From: Azolla caroliniana
Lineage: Eukaryota > Polypodiophyta
Assembly (NCBI GenBank): GCA_043228905.1
Contig: JBHGNT010000002.1
Coordinates: 2,418,001 to 2,482,000, forward strand
DNA length: 64,000 bases
Direction: 5' to 3'
Shown here: positions 19,401 to 29,676 of the stretch, one piece after another
Numbering within the stretch: the first letter of the stretch is position 1
Layout of the letters: every line of letters begins with the position of its first letter
Made by a program: the position numbers and the translations under genes
The notes under the pieces: generated by a model
What the model was told of the DNA's origin: nothing
Databases searched by the model: none
Seen by the model: only the letters and a program-made list of their open reading frames with translations

Positions 19401-21791
19401 TTAAACGGAGCAAATCGGACTCTCTTCGCGGGTCTTGATTTCAGGCTCATCCGGAGCCATCTCGGCCTTGCTGACCTCATCGTCAGAGCTCGGATTGGAG
19501 TCGAGGTTCGTAGTCGGGGGCAGGTACCAGGACGCGGACTCATCAAACACAACGTCGCGGCTGACACGCGCTTGTTTGGTGCGAGGGTTATAACACTTGT
19601 AACCCTTCTGCTCGTCCGAGTAACCGACCAAGATGCATTTCTCGGCCTTTGCGTTCAGCTTCCTCCTTTTCTCCTTCGGTATATGCACATACGCAATGCT
19701 ACCGAATACCCTCAAGTGTCGCAAGTTCGGCTTCGTTCCGAAATATAGCTCGTGCGCCGACACTTTGTCTCCGATCCGGTTTTGGATGTATACCGCGGTC
19801 CTTACCGCCTCGCCCCAGTAGAACTTGGGCAAGCTCTTCTCCTCCAGCATTGCCCGTGCCGCTTCCACAACTGACCGATTCTTCCTCTCGGCCACGCCAT
19901 TCTGCTCTGGCGTGTATCTACAACTGAATTCATGCCGAATTCCCATTTGTTGTAGATAACCGTTGAATTGACCGGAAAAGTACTCTTTCCCGCCATCCGA
20001 CCGCAAGCACTTGATCTTTCGTCCCGTTTCGGCTTCCACGAACCGTTTGAGGTCCCGGAAACAGTCGAAGACTTCGCTCTTCCTCTCAATGAGGTAGATC
20101 CATGTGTGCCGCGTGTGGTCGTCGATGAAGGAGACGAAATATCGGCTCCCGCCAAGACTAACGTTTTGTGCCGGCCCCCACACATCGGAGTGTATAAGGT
20201 CGAGCTTGTTCCGGCGCCGGTTTCGCTCGTTGGGGAAGGGAAGTCGGTGTTGCTTCCCAAGCTGGCAGGCTTCATAAATTTGTGGCTTTCGGCCACTAAA
20301 TTTGGGCAATCCGAACACTACCTGTTTCGTTTGCAGGTCTTGAAGCCGCTGGTAGTTAACGTGTCCTATCCGCTTATGCCACAAGTCGATGTCCGACTCG
20401 GTTTTTCCTCCCTTTGCGAACATTGCGGTGCCGCCGTCAGTGGAGTCGAGGATGGACATCCTCTCGTCTCTGCGCCCTTGCGCAATCACACGGCCTTCTT
20501 CCTCAATGAAGCACCCAAGGTGTGTAAACCGAACCTCCATCCCTTGGTCAACGATCTGTCCGACCGAGACTAGGTTTTTCGTGATTGTCAGAACGTGCAG
20601 CATGTTCATGAGTTTCCCTTTCTGCCCGACATGGCTAAGGGGAACTTCTCCGACATTCGCGATCGGATGCGGAGTGTCGTCTCCCGTTGCGACTACTCCA
20701 GGTTGTATCGGTTTTTCAAGGTACGAGAACCACTCCTTATGGATCGTCATGTGGTTTGACGCGCCGGAGTCTACGTACCACACCTCGTCCGATCTCGGGG
20801 TGCTCTGTTTCATTGAGTTTGCTTCGTGTCTCATCACGAAGACAGACCCTTCTCCAGCTCTCCCGGAGTCTTTGGCGTAGTGCAATCGCTGCCGATTTCC
20901 CTTGTCGATATGTCTGGAGTCGTTCCCGGAACTAGTTCTCTCCGAATCGGCGCGCTTCTTCCAGCACTCACTTTCCCTGTGGCCTTTCTTGCCACAGTAC
21001 CAGCACTCCGCGATGGATTTCCCTTGCCAGTTCTCTTCACTTCGACTTCCCCTGTTTCCGGAGGGTCCAGAGTTGCTGTCGGCATCACTTTGGTGCCTTC
21101 TTCCTTGATCTCGTCGGCCGCCTTCATTGCGCCCCGACTCGCCTCGTCCTCCACGTCCACGGGGCCTATCTCCCTCCGTGTACAGCATTCTACTGTCGGT
21201 GTGCGTGCTTGTAGACGCACCCGCGTGGTTCTCCTCTACCAGGAGCATCGACTGTAAGTCGAAAAAGGACGACGTATTCTCCCGGGTACACACAGCTGTT
21301 CGGAACGCTCCGAACTTCAACGCCAAACCTCCGAGACAGATCTGGACCATCTCGCTCTCCTCAATGTTCACCTCTATGGAGGCGAGGGAGTCACAGATAT
21401 CCTTGATCTTCGAGGTATAGTCCGCCACCGACAAGTCGCGTTGTCGTAGGTTGCTCAACTCCTGTCGGAGCTTAAGCTTCCTGGTTGTGGTGCTCGCGGT
21501 GAAAATCTTCTTCAGATTTTCCCACGCACCCTTCGGCGTCTTTGCATCCCGAACATAGCTCAATAGTTGTTCGCCCACACACGACGCAAAGTAGTACAAT
21601 ACCCTGCTCGTTGATTGCTCCCACGACGGGAAGTCTCTGTGTGTCGATTCGGGTGCCGCGTCATTAGCTCCTTCGACATAACTCCAGTAGCCGTGTCCGA
21701 GCAGGTACTGGTGCATCTTGTAGGACCAAGACGCGTAGTTGGTTCTGTCGAGCTTCTCTGTTGGAAGCGAGCTCGCCATGCCTCTATCCAT
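19401..21791 (-). CDS. Element D gag-protease-integrase ORF
   Basis: 796 codons from ATG 21791 (a second ATG at 21779 starts MASSLPTEKLD and may be the true start). The N-terminal half is a copia gag (UBN2-type: NYASWSYKMHQYL, KLKLRQELSNL). A zinc knuckle CWYCGKKGHRESEC follows at about residue 265 and the protease WYVDSGASNHMT at about 340. The integrase has its HHCC region (HKRIGHVNYQRL; the CX2C is altered, CQLGKQHR only), then Asp in HSDVWGP, Asp in LRSDGGKEY and Glu in NGVAERKNR. The frame is lost in the linker at 19401. Long open coding suggests a fairly young insertion despite the downstream stops. Confidence 0.88.
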   Translation of the reverse strand: MDRGMASSLPTEKLDRTNYASWSYKMHQYLLGHGYWSYVEGANDAAPESTHRDFPSWEQSTSRVLYYFASCVGEQLLSYVRDAKTPKGAWENLKKIFTASTTTRKLKLRQELSNLRQRDLSVADYTSKIKDICDSLASIEVNIEESEMVQICLGGLALKFGAFRTAVCTRENTSSFFDLQSMLLVEENHAGASTSTHTDSRMLYTEGDRPRGRGGRGESGRNEGGRRDQGRRHQSDADSNSGPSGNRGSRSEENWQGKSIAECWYCGKKGHRESECWKKRADSERTSSGNDSRHIDKGNRQRLHYAKDSGRAGEGSVFVMRHEANSMKQSTPRSDEVWYVDSGASNHMTIHKEWFSYLEKPIQPGVVATGDDTPHPIANVGEVPLSHVGQKGKLMNMLHVLTITKNLVSVGQIVDQGMEVRFTHLGCFIEEEGRVIAQGRRDERMSILDSTDGGTAMFAKGGKTESDIDLWHKRIGHVNYQRLQDLQTKQVVFGLPKFSGRKPQIYEACQLGKQHRLPFPNERNRRRNKLDLIHSDVWGPAQNVSLGGSRYFVSFIDDHTRHTWIYLIERKSEVFDCFRDLKRFVEAETGRKIKCLRSDGGKEYFSGQFNGYLQQMGIRHEFSCRYTPEQNGVAERKNRSVVEAARAMLEEKSLPKFYWGEAVRTAVYIQNRIGDKVSAHELYFGTKPNLRHLRVFGSIAYVHIPKEKRRKLNAKAEKCILVGYSDEQKGYKCYNPRTKQARVSRDVVFDESASWYLPPTTNLDSNPSSDDEVSKAEMAPDEPEIKTREESPICSV

Positions 21792-21851
21792 CGTTCTTCT
21801 TGTTCTTCTTCGTCAAGTTGTGTCGGCTGCAGAGAGGTTCTCAACCCTCGT

Positions 21852-21908
21852 GCTCTGATACGCACTCGGCCTAACTGATCCGGTCGATGTTGAGCTTGTC
21901 TCTCAACA
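21852..21908 (-). repeat. Element D truncated 5' LTR and partial primer-binding site
   Basis: GCTCTGATAC (21852-21861) is most of the initiator tRNA-Met primer site, but its CCA and the following LTR sequence are gone. It joins directly to GCACTCGGCC, found deep inside the intact LTR. The junction shares TAC, consistent with a microhomology-mediated deletion of about 340 bp that removed the TATA box. Confidence 0.8.
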
Positions 21909-22175
21909 ATTATGATCGTGACAAAGATTACTGCAAACACAAGAGGAGGAACCAATGTTGAGCTCTTCACGATTGAGCTAATGAAAAAGCACTTGACGAA
22001 AGTCATGACAGTGAGTGTAGTTGGGATCAAGACTCTCATGGTTTAGATTTTGATGACAAGTATGATAGGTTTAATGAGAGCCACGAACAAGAGAAGAAGT
22101 TAGGAAGAGATGAAAACTTTACATTTAAACGTAATGACGGTGATGATAATAACGATACGCATGATTTAGGGCTTG

Positions 22176-22595
22176 ATGATAGTAAGGAAGAGTGTAGAGA
22201 ATGAGTGCCATGAGAAGAATGAGGGTTATGATGATAAAAATTTGTGCACTTTCTGTGGATATGGTTATGATAAGGGTAATGATGAGAGTGAGAGTGACGA
22301 AGAGGAATTGTGTGTTTTAGGTTGCATTTGGTTTCTTCGGGATAGATTTTATAAGAGTTTCACTAGATCAAATGGTGACATTCATGAGGGCATCCATTAT
22401 GAAAATAGAATAGGGGTTTGTGATGATGAGGACGTTTTACAAAAATATGTACATGATGATGTGGGGTTACATAATGATCACATGGGTATAAGTAAGGGAA
22501 ATCTAGAAAATGTTATTTGGGACGTGTCTAATGATGATGTTGATGTTGTGAGTATATGTGGGAAGGATAGTCCAGTAATATTGAGGATAATCTAG
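22176..22595 (+). CDS. Element B ORF2: unrecognised acidic protein, part 1
   Basis: About 139 codons from ATG 22176. Contains CTFCGYGYDKG and ELCVLGC Cys pairs within a strongly Asp/Glu/Asn-rich sequence. It ends at TAG, immediately followed by a frame that repeats its last segment, so ORF2 and the next frame were probably one gene or a tandem duplication. No known domain was recognised. Confidence 0.4.
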   Translation: MIVRKSVENECHEKNEGYDDKNLCTFCGYGYDKGNDESESDEEELCVLGCIWFLRDRFYKSFTRSNGDIHEGIHYENRIGVCDDEDVLQKYVHDDVGLHNDHMGISKGNLENVIWDVSNDDVDVVSICGKDSPVILRII

Positions 22596-22603
22596 AAAAT
22601 GCT

Positions 22604-23101
22604 ATGATGGTTTGGGATGTGTATAATGATAATGTTGGTGTTGTGAGTGTGTGTGGGAAGGATGAGTTTAGGGTAGATGATATTGAATATGATGGTTATC
22701 TCATGATAAATGATTTGGTGATTAAAGATATACTTAACTCAAAGGATGATGATGATGTAAGTATAATTAACATTGAGGTTGGTATTGAAGAAGATGATAT
22801 TGTGTTAAAATGGATGGTTATTACTTATAAAGAAGAAAGGAAAGAAGTGATTATGAGGACTACCCATGGGAAGGAAGGGAAAGATGCATCAAGATGTTGG
22901 GATGTCCAACTAAACAGAGGAGGTTGTATTGCCAACATTTCCATCTCCCATCTCAAAGAAAAAGATTGGCTAATTAGAAGAAGCACTCGGTTTTTAGATT
23001 CGGTTCGACAAGACACATCAACTGCGCTCCAAGAGGATCAAAGAAGGAGGTTGGGTATTGTTCTACAAACAGCTTTGGCAACCAACACAGGACGACAATA
23101 A
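22604..23101 (+). CDS. Element B ORF2: part 2, 165 codons
   Basis: Opens with a copy of the end of the previous frame (VWDVYNDNVGVVSVCGKDE against IWDVSNDDVDVVSICGKDS). It continues acidic and then turns basic after about residue 80, with a Cys (RCWDVQLNRGGC) and a helical Arg/Leu region (RRSTRFLDSVRQDT). It is sense to element B. No catalytic motif was seen. A third overlapping frame (23058-23456) runs on into the LTR and is not called. Confidence 0.4.
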   Translation: MMVWDVYNDNVGVVSVCGKDEFRVDDIEYDGYLMINDLVIKDILNSKDDDDVSIINIEVGIEEDDIVLKWMVITYKEERKEVIMRTTHGKEGKDASRCWDVQLNRGGCIANISISHLKEKDWLIRRSTRFLDSVRQDTSTALQEDQRRRLGIVLQTALATNTGRQ

Positions 23102-23342
23102 AGTTCGCAAGAAGGTGGTTCCGATCATATGTGGAGCGAGATGGATCAAGGTTGGCCATACCCATTACAAGGAAACGATCTTCCAGAAAAGACAAGTTGA
23201 GGGTCCTGAGCTCGATGACCTCAACAATGAAGATAGTAAGGTGGAACCCACAAACATGAGCGAGGTCAACGAGGACGTGGAAGAATCTCACACCGTAGCC
23301 GAAATCTCACACTCTTTTCTTGTCACGTACCAAAGGATGTGC

Positions 23343-23359
23343 GGTTTGGTGGGGGTGGA
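23343..23359 (+). other. Polypurine tract of element B
   Basis: GGTTTGGTGGGGGTGGA directly precedes the TGTCGTG start of the right LTR; it marks plus-strand orientation. Confidence 0.6.
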
Positions 23360-24334
23360 TGTCGTGAAAATTTTCGGCAACAATGTGAAAATCGCATGGA
23401 ATCGAGGTGTAATGTGCACACGAATGAAAGGGGTGATGGTTACACTCATACATTAGCATGTTGTGAATATAAATGTAATGAGAACACCTAAAGCCTATTT
23501 TCATTTTCAAGCATACGAAGGGGTACAAGTATTGAACCTTGCACCTCCAAGATAGAAGAAAACTGACTTACCATTAGGCTAAGTTATTTCTTTAGATCTT
23601 CATTATGTTTTTCACATATAAATGCTCATACATGAGAGCATGAGGTACATGGTCATCATGTATCACATGTGATACATGAGCACCAAATGTCAATCATGCA
23701 TCGCATGCATTTCATGCATTGTATGCATGTCTTACACCCTCACATGCACATATGCATGGGGGCATCTATATAAGTGGGAATCAATTGATGAATCAAAGGG
23801 GGAAAGCTATGTATTGAATCAACATCTTAATATTAAAAAACCTACTTATCTTATTGGTGACTTGTCTTGTTTCTCAACATTGATGTTAAGGGTTCAAACC
23901 CGGAATTGGAATTTCCATCCATCTATCTATCTATCCTAAACACTTCCTCAATTCCCGTCTCTCTCTCTCACACACACAACCACATTAGTGCGTCACTTCG
24001 GCTACTACAATTTCATTTTGTGTGGTCATTCACTCTATCTCTTGAATTCTCGTCAAGAAGGAAATAGCACTGGCAAAGATCATTTCGCCGTCGTCGTCGC
24101 CCGATAAACGTTGCGCACCACCACAATTAAGCTACCTACACGTCAATCCACCGCACTGCGCCGCTGATTCTAGTTCGGGTGCGTCTTCAACAACAAAGAA
24201 CAACTCGACAATAAACCTAAAACAGCCAATTCATCTCCTCCATAACCACGAGCGGATAGAGGCCCGATGCTTGTCCGCGCCTGTGTGACACACACATCGC
24301 GACGTTTGGCACGTGTGTCACGCGCCACGCGACA
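23360..24334 (+). repeat. Element B 3' LTR
   Basis: 975 bp, uninterrupted. Matches 13898-15649 apart from solo LTR C and many point differences, implying an old insertion. It provides the empty site for C. TATATAAG at 23767-23774. Confidence 0.87.
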
Positions 24335-24444
24335 ACGTGCTACGTAGTGGCACTATGGTAGCAGATAGCCGGAGTTTGTTGTCGGGGTTTCAAACACACA
24401 ATCACGAAGAGTCGGGTGGGCTTGGTGGATGTGTTAAACCACAC

Positions 24445-24456
24445 GCTCTGATACCA
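24445..24456 (-). other. Element A primer-binding site (initiator tRNA-Met)
   Basis: Plus strand GCTCTGATACCA, i.e. TGGTATCAGAGC on the minus strand, abuts the right LTR exactly. This is the standard primer site of plant copia elements. Confidence 0.92.
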
Positions 24457-24879
24457 TGTTAATAATTAGGTAATTAAGCAAGTGTTAATTAATGTCTAAT
24501 TATGTGAGTATTGATAATATGTGTGTGTATGTGTGTGAGAGGAAGAGAGAGAGGAAGTTACACTTATGAACAATAATATAAATGGGGGATGATTAACGAG
24601 AGTGTATATAAGCATCATCAAATACAAAAATACCCACAATGAGGTATATATATACATATCATGCACAAAGGTGTTATGTGTGAGTAGAATATAGGTATAA
24701 AGGTGTAAGTCCTATATTAAATGAACATGAGAGTGGAGGATCTACAATGTATCCCACTCAAGTACAAAATCCTATTTAAGGCTTTACGATCAACACACTA
24801 ACTAGATTCTATCTAGGTAACTATTAAGTTACATGTTTTGACTAACTAACTAAATCTAGTTGAGCTTGATATCTCAACA
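24457..24879 (-). repeat. Element A 5' LTR (right)
   Basis: 423 bp, TGTTAATAATTAGG to ATCTCAACA, paired with 12056-12466. Confidence 0.87.
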
Positions 24880-25079
24880 TTAGTGATTTCAACATGTTCG
24901 TGTTGTGTAAGAGTGACAAGGAGGGAGAGTCAAGTGGGCCATATTTGAGCATGAAAGTAACAAATTGAAGCCACAATTATATTGTTGATAGATTGTTTGA
25001 TTACTACTAGGGTAAGAAGTAAAAGTTAGATTTCATATATTAATTTATTTCTAGAGAGTGGTTGGCATGGGGGAAAAAT

Positions 25080-25460
25080 GCAAAAGGTCCTACTAACTTA
25101 GTCAAGACCTGGCATGTTCTTTCATCGCGCTCTTGGGAAGAAAAAAACAAGTAATAGTTAGGATGCATGGAGGATAAATAATGTATCGTCAAATTTAGGA
25201 AGCTATGAGTGAGCTACCATACCATCCACTAGCTCTTACCACAAATGAGTAGGTATTTTTTCAAGATTGGAAGTACTATTGATTGTAAAGGGGTATTTAG
25301 AGGAGAGGACCTTTTCACATCTAAATACCCCTTTACAAAAATTTGGAACTCCTTTCTAGCACTTTCAACCACCAACATGGTTGTTCTCTCCACCGATCAC
25401 TTAGGAATCAAAACTTTGTGAATTGCTTACACAAAGTTAAACAAAAAAATGGTCATAATT
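25080..25460 (+). pseudogene. Short LINE fragment related to the next element
   Basis: Bases 25120-25300 align by eye with 26760-26940 (GCATGG..GG..AAATAATGTATCG, TTTTTTCAAGATTGGAAGTACT). The end near 25390-25440 resembles the 3' end of the larger LINE near 28085-28130. It is an internally deleted, diverged copy with no open frame. Confidence 0.6.
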
Positions 25461-25689
25461 GCAAAAGCTTGATTGATCCACCTACTAGTTAAAGATAATT
25501 AATGTGCATAACGTAATGCTTAATTGTATCAGAACTCAAGATGTATGCTAGAAGTTGGAGCTCCTAACCACGCAATTTAGAAACAAAAAAATCAAAGCAA
25601 ATTAAACTTCTCATTATCTCAATTAGGACACCCATGTTACGTCTTTCTAATTTAGAAGTATAATCGTCAAATCGAGCCTCTCATATGGC

Positions 25690-28160
25690 CAATCACAAGA
25701 TATGTGGTCACGAATGAAACACAAATGCACAATTTAACCCCACTAATGATTAACAACACTTATTACATCCCACTCTCACATATAGAAGTAAGGGACGTTG
25801 AATTTGCAGATGACATTGCCCTATACTTAAAAGGTGATTTGGAAAATCTGCAAAAAATAGAATTTGCCATATCCACATTCTGTAAGGCTTCAGGTGAAAT
25901 GGTTAATTGGAACAAGTCCTTTGCATTTTGGGTGGGGGATGTAAATCCTCCTTTATGAAATCCACATCCGCAATTTCGGTAGATACCATTAGGTTGCCCA
26001 GTTCGGTACCTAGGATGTACTATAGGTATTGATCTTTCAATGGAAAATCAAGTGGCTCCCCTTCTATTGTCACTACGGAAAAAGTTGTTATTATGGAGTT
26101 CAGCCAAGTTGTCTTTTGTTGGTCAGATTGTAGTTGTCAATCAAATTGTATTGGCTTCAACATGGTGTGTTCTGTCATGTTGGATATTCTCCAAGTCATG
26201 TATTCTGAAAATACGTAGACTGATTCATAATTTTTTGTGGTCCGGTAAAAACGGAAGGCAATACTCGATCTAAAGTGAAATGGGATGTTGTTACCTTACC
26301 TGTTATAAAGGGGGATTAGGTATCATTGATCCAGTAGACCAATCAAGAGCATTATTAAGCAAGTTGCTCATTAGAGGATTTATGTTGGGGCAAGAGATAT
26401 GGAAAATATTATTTCTTGACCGTTGTTCAAATTGCTCTCCTTCCTTAGGTGCCCCCTGGTCTAAAGATGTAAATTGGATATTTAGGGAAAATTTCCAAGT
26501 ACCCACAATTAACAAGTGGGAAGACAAATTTATTAGGACATTATTTCAGCATGGAAACAAGTATTACCCGGTTTGCTTCGCAATAAACCCAAATCCAAAC
26601 ATTATCTTGAGTATCTTTGACAAAGGATAGTATGGAATATGTTGTTTACAACATCATATGGTTTAGTGTTGGGTTCTAGACAATGGTTATCGTGGCGGAA
26701 AATGACAGAAGGTCTAGAGAAAACAGTTCAGACCTAGCAAGGATTTTTATCGTGTTCATGGAAAAAGCAAAAAGAAATCCAAGGTAATATGCATGGTGGC
26801 CAAATAATGTATCGACAAATTCAAGAAGCTATGAGTAGACTCCCTATACCACCCAATAACTCTAACCACATATGGGTTGGGGTTTTTTCAAGATTGGAAG
26901 TACTCTTGGTTGTTAAGTGGTATTCAGATGATAAGACCTACCGATCTTTTGAGGTGGATGAAGCAAACCAATTGACTCAGTGGGGGGAAATGGTGATAGA
27001 TTACCCTTATGCTATGGAACACAAGATAAGGATCATCGAATATGCCGACCGTAAATGGTATATTGATCCAATGATAGAGTAAATAAGGACACATTGGAAG
27101 TTGTGGGTGTTGGCTAAAAAACCGTTGTTCATATTAGATTGAGACCCAATTGATTATCAGTGGACAGATCCTTTTACAGGTAACAAGTTCAATTTCTTCC
27201 AATATTCGGTCCAACTAGGAAGACATGCGCTTTCAGATACACAAGTTGTGTTACCGGTTGCATTTCAATATTGGAATCAACAAGGTACTCTCCAATTCCT
27301 TGCAAACTTCTGGGTTATATTATGGGCAAGAAAACAACCACACCAAATATTGCATGTACAATGGTTACTTGTACATCGAGCCTTGTCGGTTGGCACATGG
27401 TTGCATAGGATGCGAGTAGCTTCTGGTTGTGCTCAATGCCATTTACAAATGGAAACTCAAAAACATTGTTTATGGGAATCAACCGATATGGCAATGTCTC
27501 CTTAGAATTTTTGCTAACTATTTCCCCCCATCGGCTTTCACTTGGGGCAGGGTGGTTTGGTCATCACTTGTCCGTGATGCATTCCATTATGACACCGAAC
27601 CTATGGACCATGGATTTTACACTAAATCTAGAAGTGTTCATACATTACCAATGTTGTCATTACAGTTTTTAGGAATACGGAAGGAAGTCCAACCAGTATG
27701 GGAGACACTGAGTAGTACCACTGTATATCACATTTGGAAGGTTCGGTGCTCTCTCATTTTCCATCAGCTTAAAACATCACTAGCTGAATTGGTTTCAAAT
27801 ATTTGGTTAGACATAGTTCATACTTTGAAGGGACAATGGGATGGTATAGTTGGAGATTCTGATGCTAAAATTGCTCAACGGCATGAGTTTTTTTTTTCTT
27901 GGAAAATATCCTTTCATTAGTTATAAACAGGAATTACAAGAATGTTGACCTACCGTCAAGCTACCATTGGTATGTTGCACTCTTCCTTGGGTCAACGACA
28001 TGAGTTTATCACCGCCTGGATGTGAGTCATGACATCCAATTATGGTACTCCTGATTGGCAATTTCAGCCTCCGAAATGGTTGTTTCCCCTCGCCGATCAC
28101 ATAGAATTTATAATCTTGTAAAAATGTTTACACTAATGACAATATATCTTCTTTAAAAAA
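25690..28160 (+). pseudogene. L1-like LINE, 3' half of reverse transcriptase to tail
   Basis: Readable in broken plus-strand frames: the RT active site EFADDIALYLKGD (25796 on), WNKSFAFWVG, then a long RT C-terminal region (LSFVGQIVVVNQIVLAST, GGLGIIDPVDQSRALLSKLL). A zf-RVT-like segment follows (CAQCHLQMETQKHCLWES near 27430) and a Trp-rich end (YHIWKVRCSLIFHQ). The order and motifs fit plant L1-type LINEs. The 5' half including the endonuclease is missing, as usual for 5' truncation. An A-rich stretch near 28155 could be the tail. Confidence 0.8.
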
Positions 28161-28365
28161 AATAAGAATAAAAAAAACAACACTCTTTACATCAAATGCC
28201 TATAAAACAAAATTCTCATCATAATCATTACAACCTCATATAACGAATCGAAAGGGATGAACTAATGATGGTGGTGGTGCAATAAGAAGCCAATGTTTTA
28301 TGTTCTAACCACGGAGGTAGTTATAGGGCCAATTGGGCATGCAAGCAAGGCCATTGAGGTTTGAG

Positions 28366-28732
28366 CATACATATACACACACACACATATACATACATAC
28401 ATACATACATACATACATACATACAAATATGACATGACATACACACATCCATACATCAACATGACAAACATACATGCATACATACATACATGGCATGCAT
28501 ACATACATATATACATACATACATACATACAAATATGACATGGCATACACACATCCATACATCAACATGACAAACATACATGCACACATACATACATACA
28601 TACATACATACATACATACATACATGACATAACATACACACATCCATACATCAACATGACATACATACATGGCATACATACATGGCATACATACATGGCA
28701 TACATACATATACATACATACATACATACATG

Positions 28733-28763
<31 letters not shown>

Positions 28764-28765
28764 CA

Positions 28766-28797
<32 letters not shown>

Positions 28798-28855
28798 CAT
28801 ACATACATACATACATACATACATACATACATACATACATGACATACATACATGT
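28366..28855. repeat. (CATA)n-type microsatellite
   Basis: About 490 bp of ACAT/CATA tetranucleotide, interspersed with variant units ATGACAT, ATGGCAT and ACACATCCATACATCAAC. It produces long open frames of Met-Tyr-Val-Cys on the minus strand that are not genes. It ends about 300 bp upstream of the SMO2 start codon. Confidence 0.97.
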
Positions 28856-28875
28856 GAATGCTTATAAGTTATAAT

Positions 28876-28885
28876 TATATAAAAA
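28876..28885 (+). promoter_or_regulatory. Candidate TATA box of the SMO2 gene
   Basis: TATATAAAAA in an AT-rich stretch about 270 bp before the ATG. A CT-rich region at 28976-29010 could be a pyrimidine-rich leader. No transcript data. Confidence 0.35.
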
Positions 28886-29153
28886 TATTATATGCAAGTA
28901 TTGGGAAATTTCACCAAAAGAAGAGAAAGCATGTCTAAAGCAAGAACGACACCAAATGAAACAAAATATTTAGTTTCTTTCTCTGTCTCTCTCTCTGTCT
29001 CTCTGTCTCTCGCTTGTTGTACGTGTTCATTCTTGGCAATGCTGTTCTGCAGAAACGCCATAGCTCCCTCCCTTTGACCCTGCTTCTCTACCCTTTTGTA
29101 AAAACGAGAAGGAAAAAGAAAATAAAAAAATAAAAACCATCGGTTCCACAGCC

Positions 29154-29589
29154 ATGACAGCAAACATCGTTGAACGAGGATGGCAGGTACTCCTGATTCT
29201 CTCTCTCTCTCTCTCACTCCCTTCTAATTTTCTCTATGGATTCTTTTCTTTTCTTTTCATCCATATGTATCTTCACCGATCTTTTCTTTCTCTTTCAATT
29301 AATATGCCGGGTTATCTTTTTATCTGCTCATAGAAATGCGACAATTCTCTCTCTCTCTGTCTCTGTCTCTCTGTCTCTCTCTCTCTCTCTCTCCATTTTT
29401 GGATTCCGGTGTTTATATATTTTTAGCCATATATTTATATATGTGCGTGTATGTATATTTATGTGTGGATATGGATGTTCTGTATATGTGTATGTATATA
29501 TATGCTGTAAATCTATGCGTATGTCTGTAACCGTCAAAAGAACAGAAATATACCATTTATATTTGCTTGATTCTTAAGATAATGTTGCT

Positions 29590-29676
<87 letters not shown>

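Larger units (their letters stand above)
16589..21908 (-). mobile_element. Element D: Ty1/copia nested inside element B
   Basis: Minus-strand order is gag, zinc knuckle, protease, integrase, RT, RNase H, the Ty1/copia arrangement. The left (3') LTR is complete at 16589-16977; the right (5') LTR survives only as 47 bp. Flanking 5-mers GTTAT (16584-16588) and ATTAT (21909-21913) match 4/5. The insertion splits element B's interior. The lost 5' LTR and several stops make it defective. Confidence 0.88.
13898..24334 (+). mobile_element. Element B: non-autonomous LTR element with ~1-kb LTRs, nested in A
   Basis: Direct repeats at 13898-15649 (interrupted by solo LTR C) and 23360-24334 start TGTC and end CGCGACA. 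Both are bordered by the 4-mer ACGT (13894-13897 and 24335-24338), consistent with a target duplication. A TGG-starting primer-binding candidate follows the left LTR and a G-rich polypurine tract (GGTTTGGTGGGGGTGGA) precedes the right one, so B reads on the plus strand. Without D the interior is about 2.4 kb and has no recognisable protease, integrase or RT. It carries acidic ORFs of unknown function. It resembles the LARD class of large non-autonomous elements, by inference. Confidence 0.8.
12056..24879 (-). mobile_element. Element A: gag-only (non-autonomous) Ty1/copia, host of the nest
   Basis: LTRs at 12056-12466 and 24457-24879 begin TGTTAATAATTAGG and end GATATCTCAACA. Flanking 5-mers are TTTGT (left) and TTAGT (right), a 4/5 target duplication. 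A primer-binding site for initiator tRNA-Met adjoins the right LTR and a purine tract adjoins the left one, so the element reads on the minus strand. After removing nested element B (13898-24338) only about 2.4 kb remains: leader, a broken gag and part of the protease. No integrase, RT or RNase H is present, so A would depend on another copia, and D's gag is clearly related. Confidence 0.82.

Noticed and set aside
28298-28867. Long frames of Met-Tyr-Val-Cys or Tyr-Ile-His-Thr on both strands
   Set aside because: Direct translation of the CATA tetranucleotide microsatellite; no codon structure or start context.
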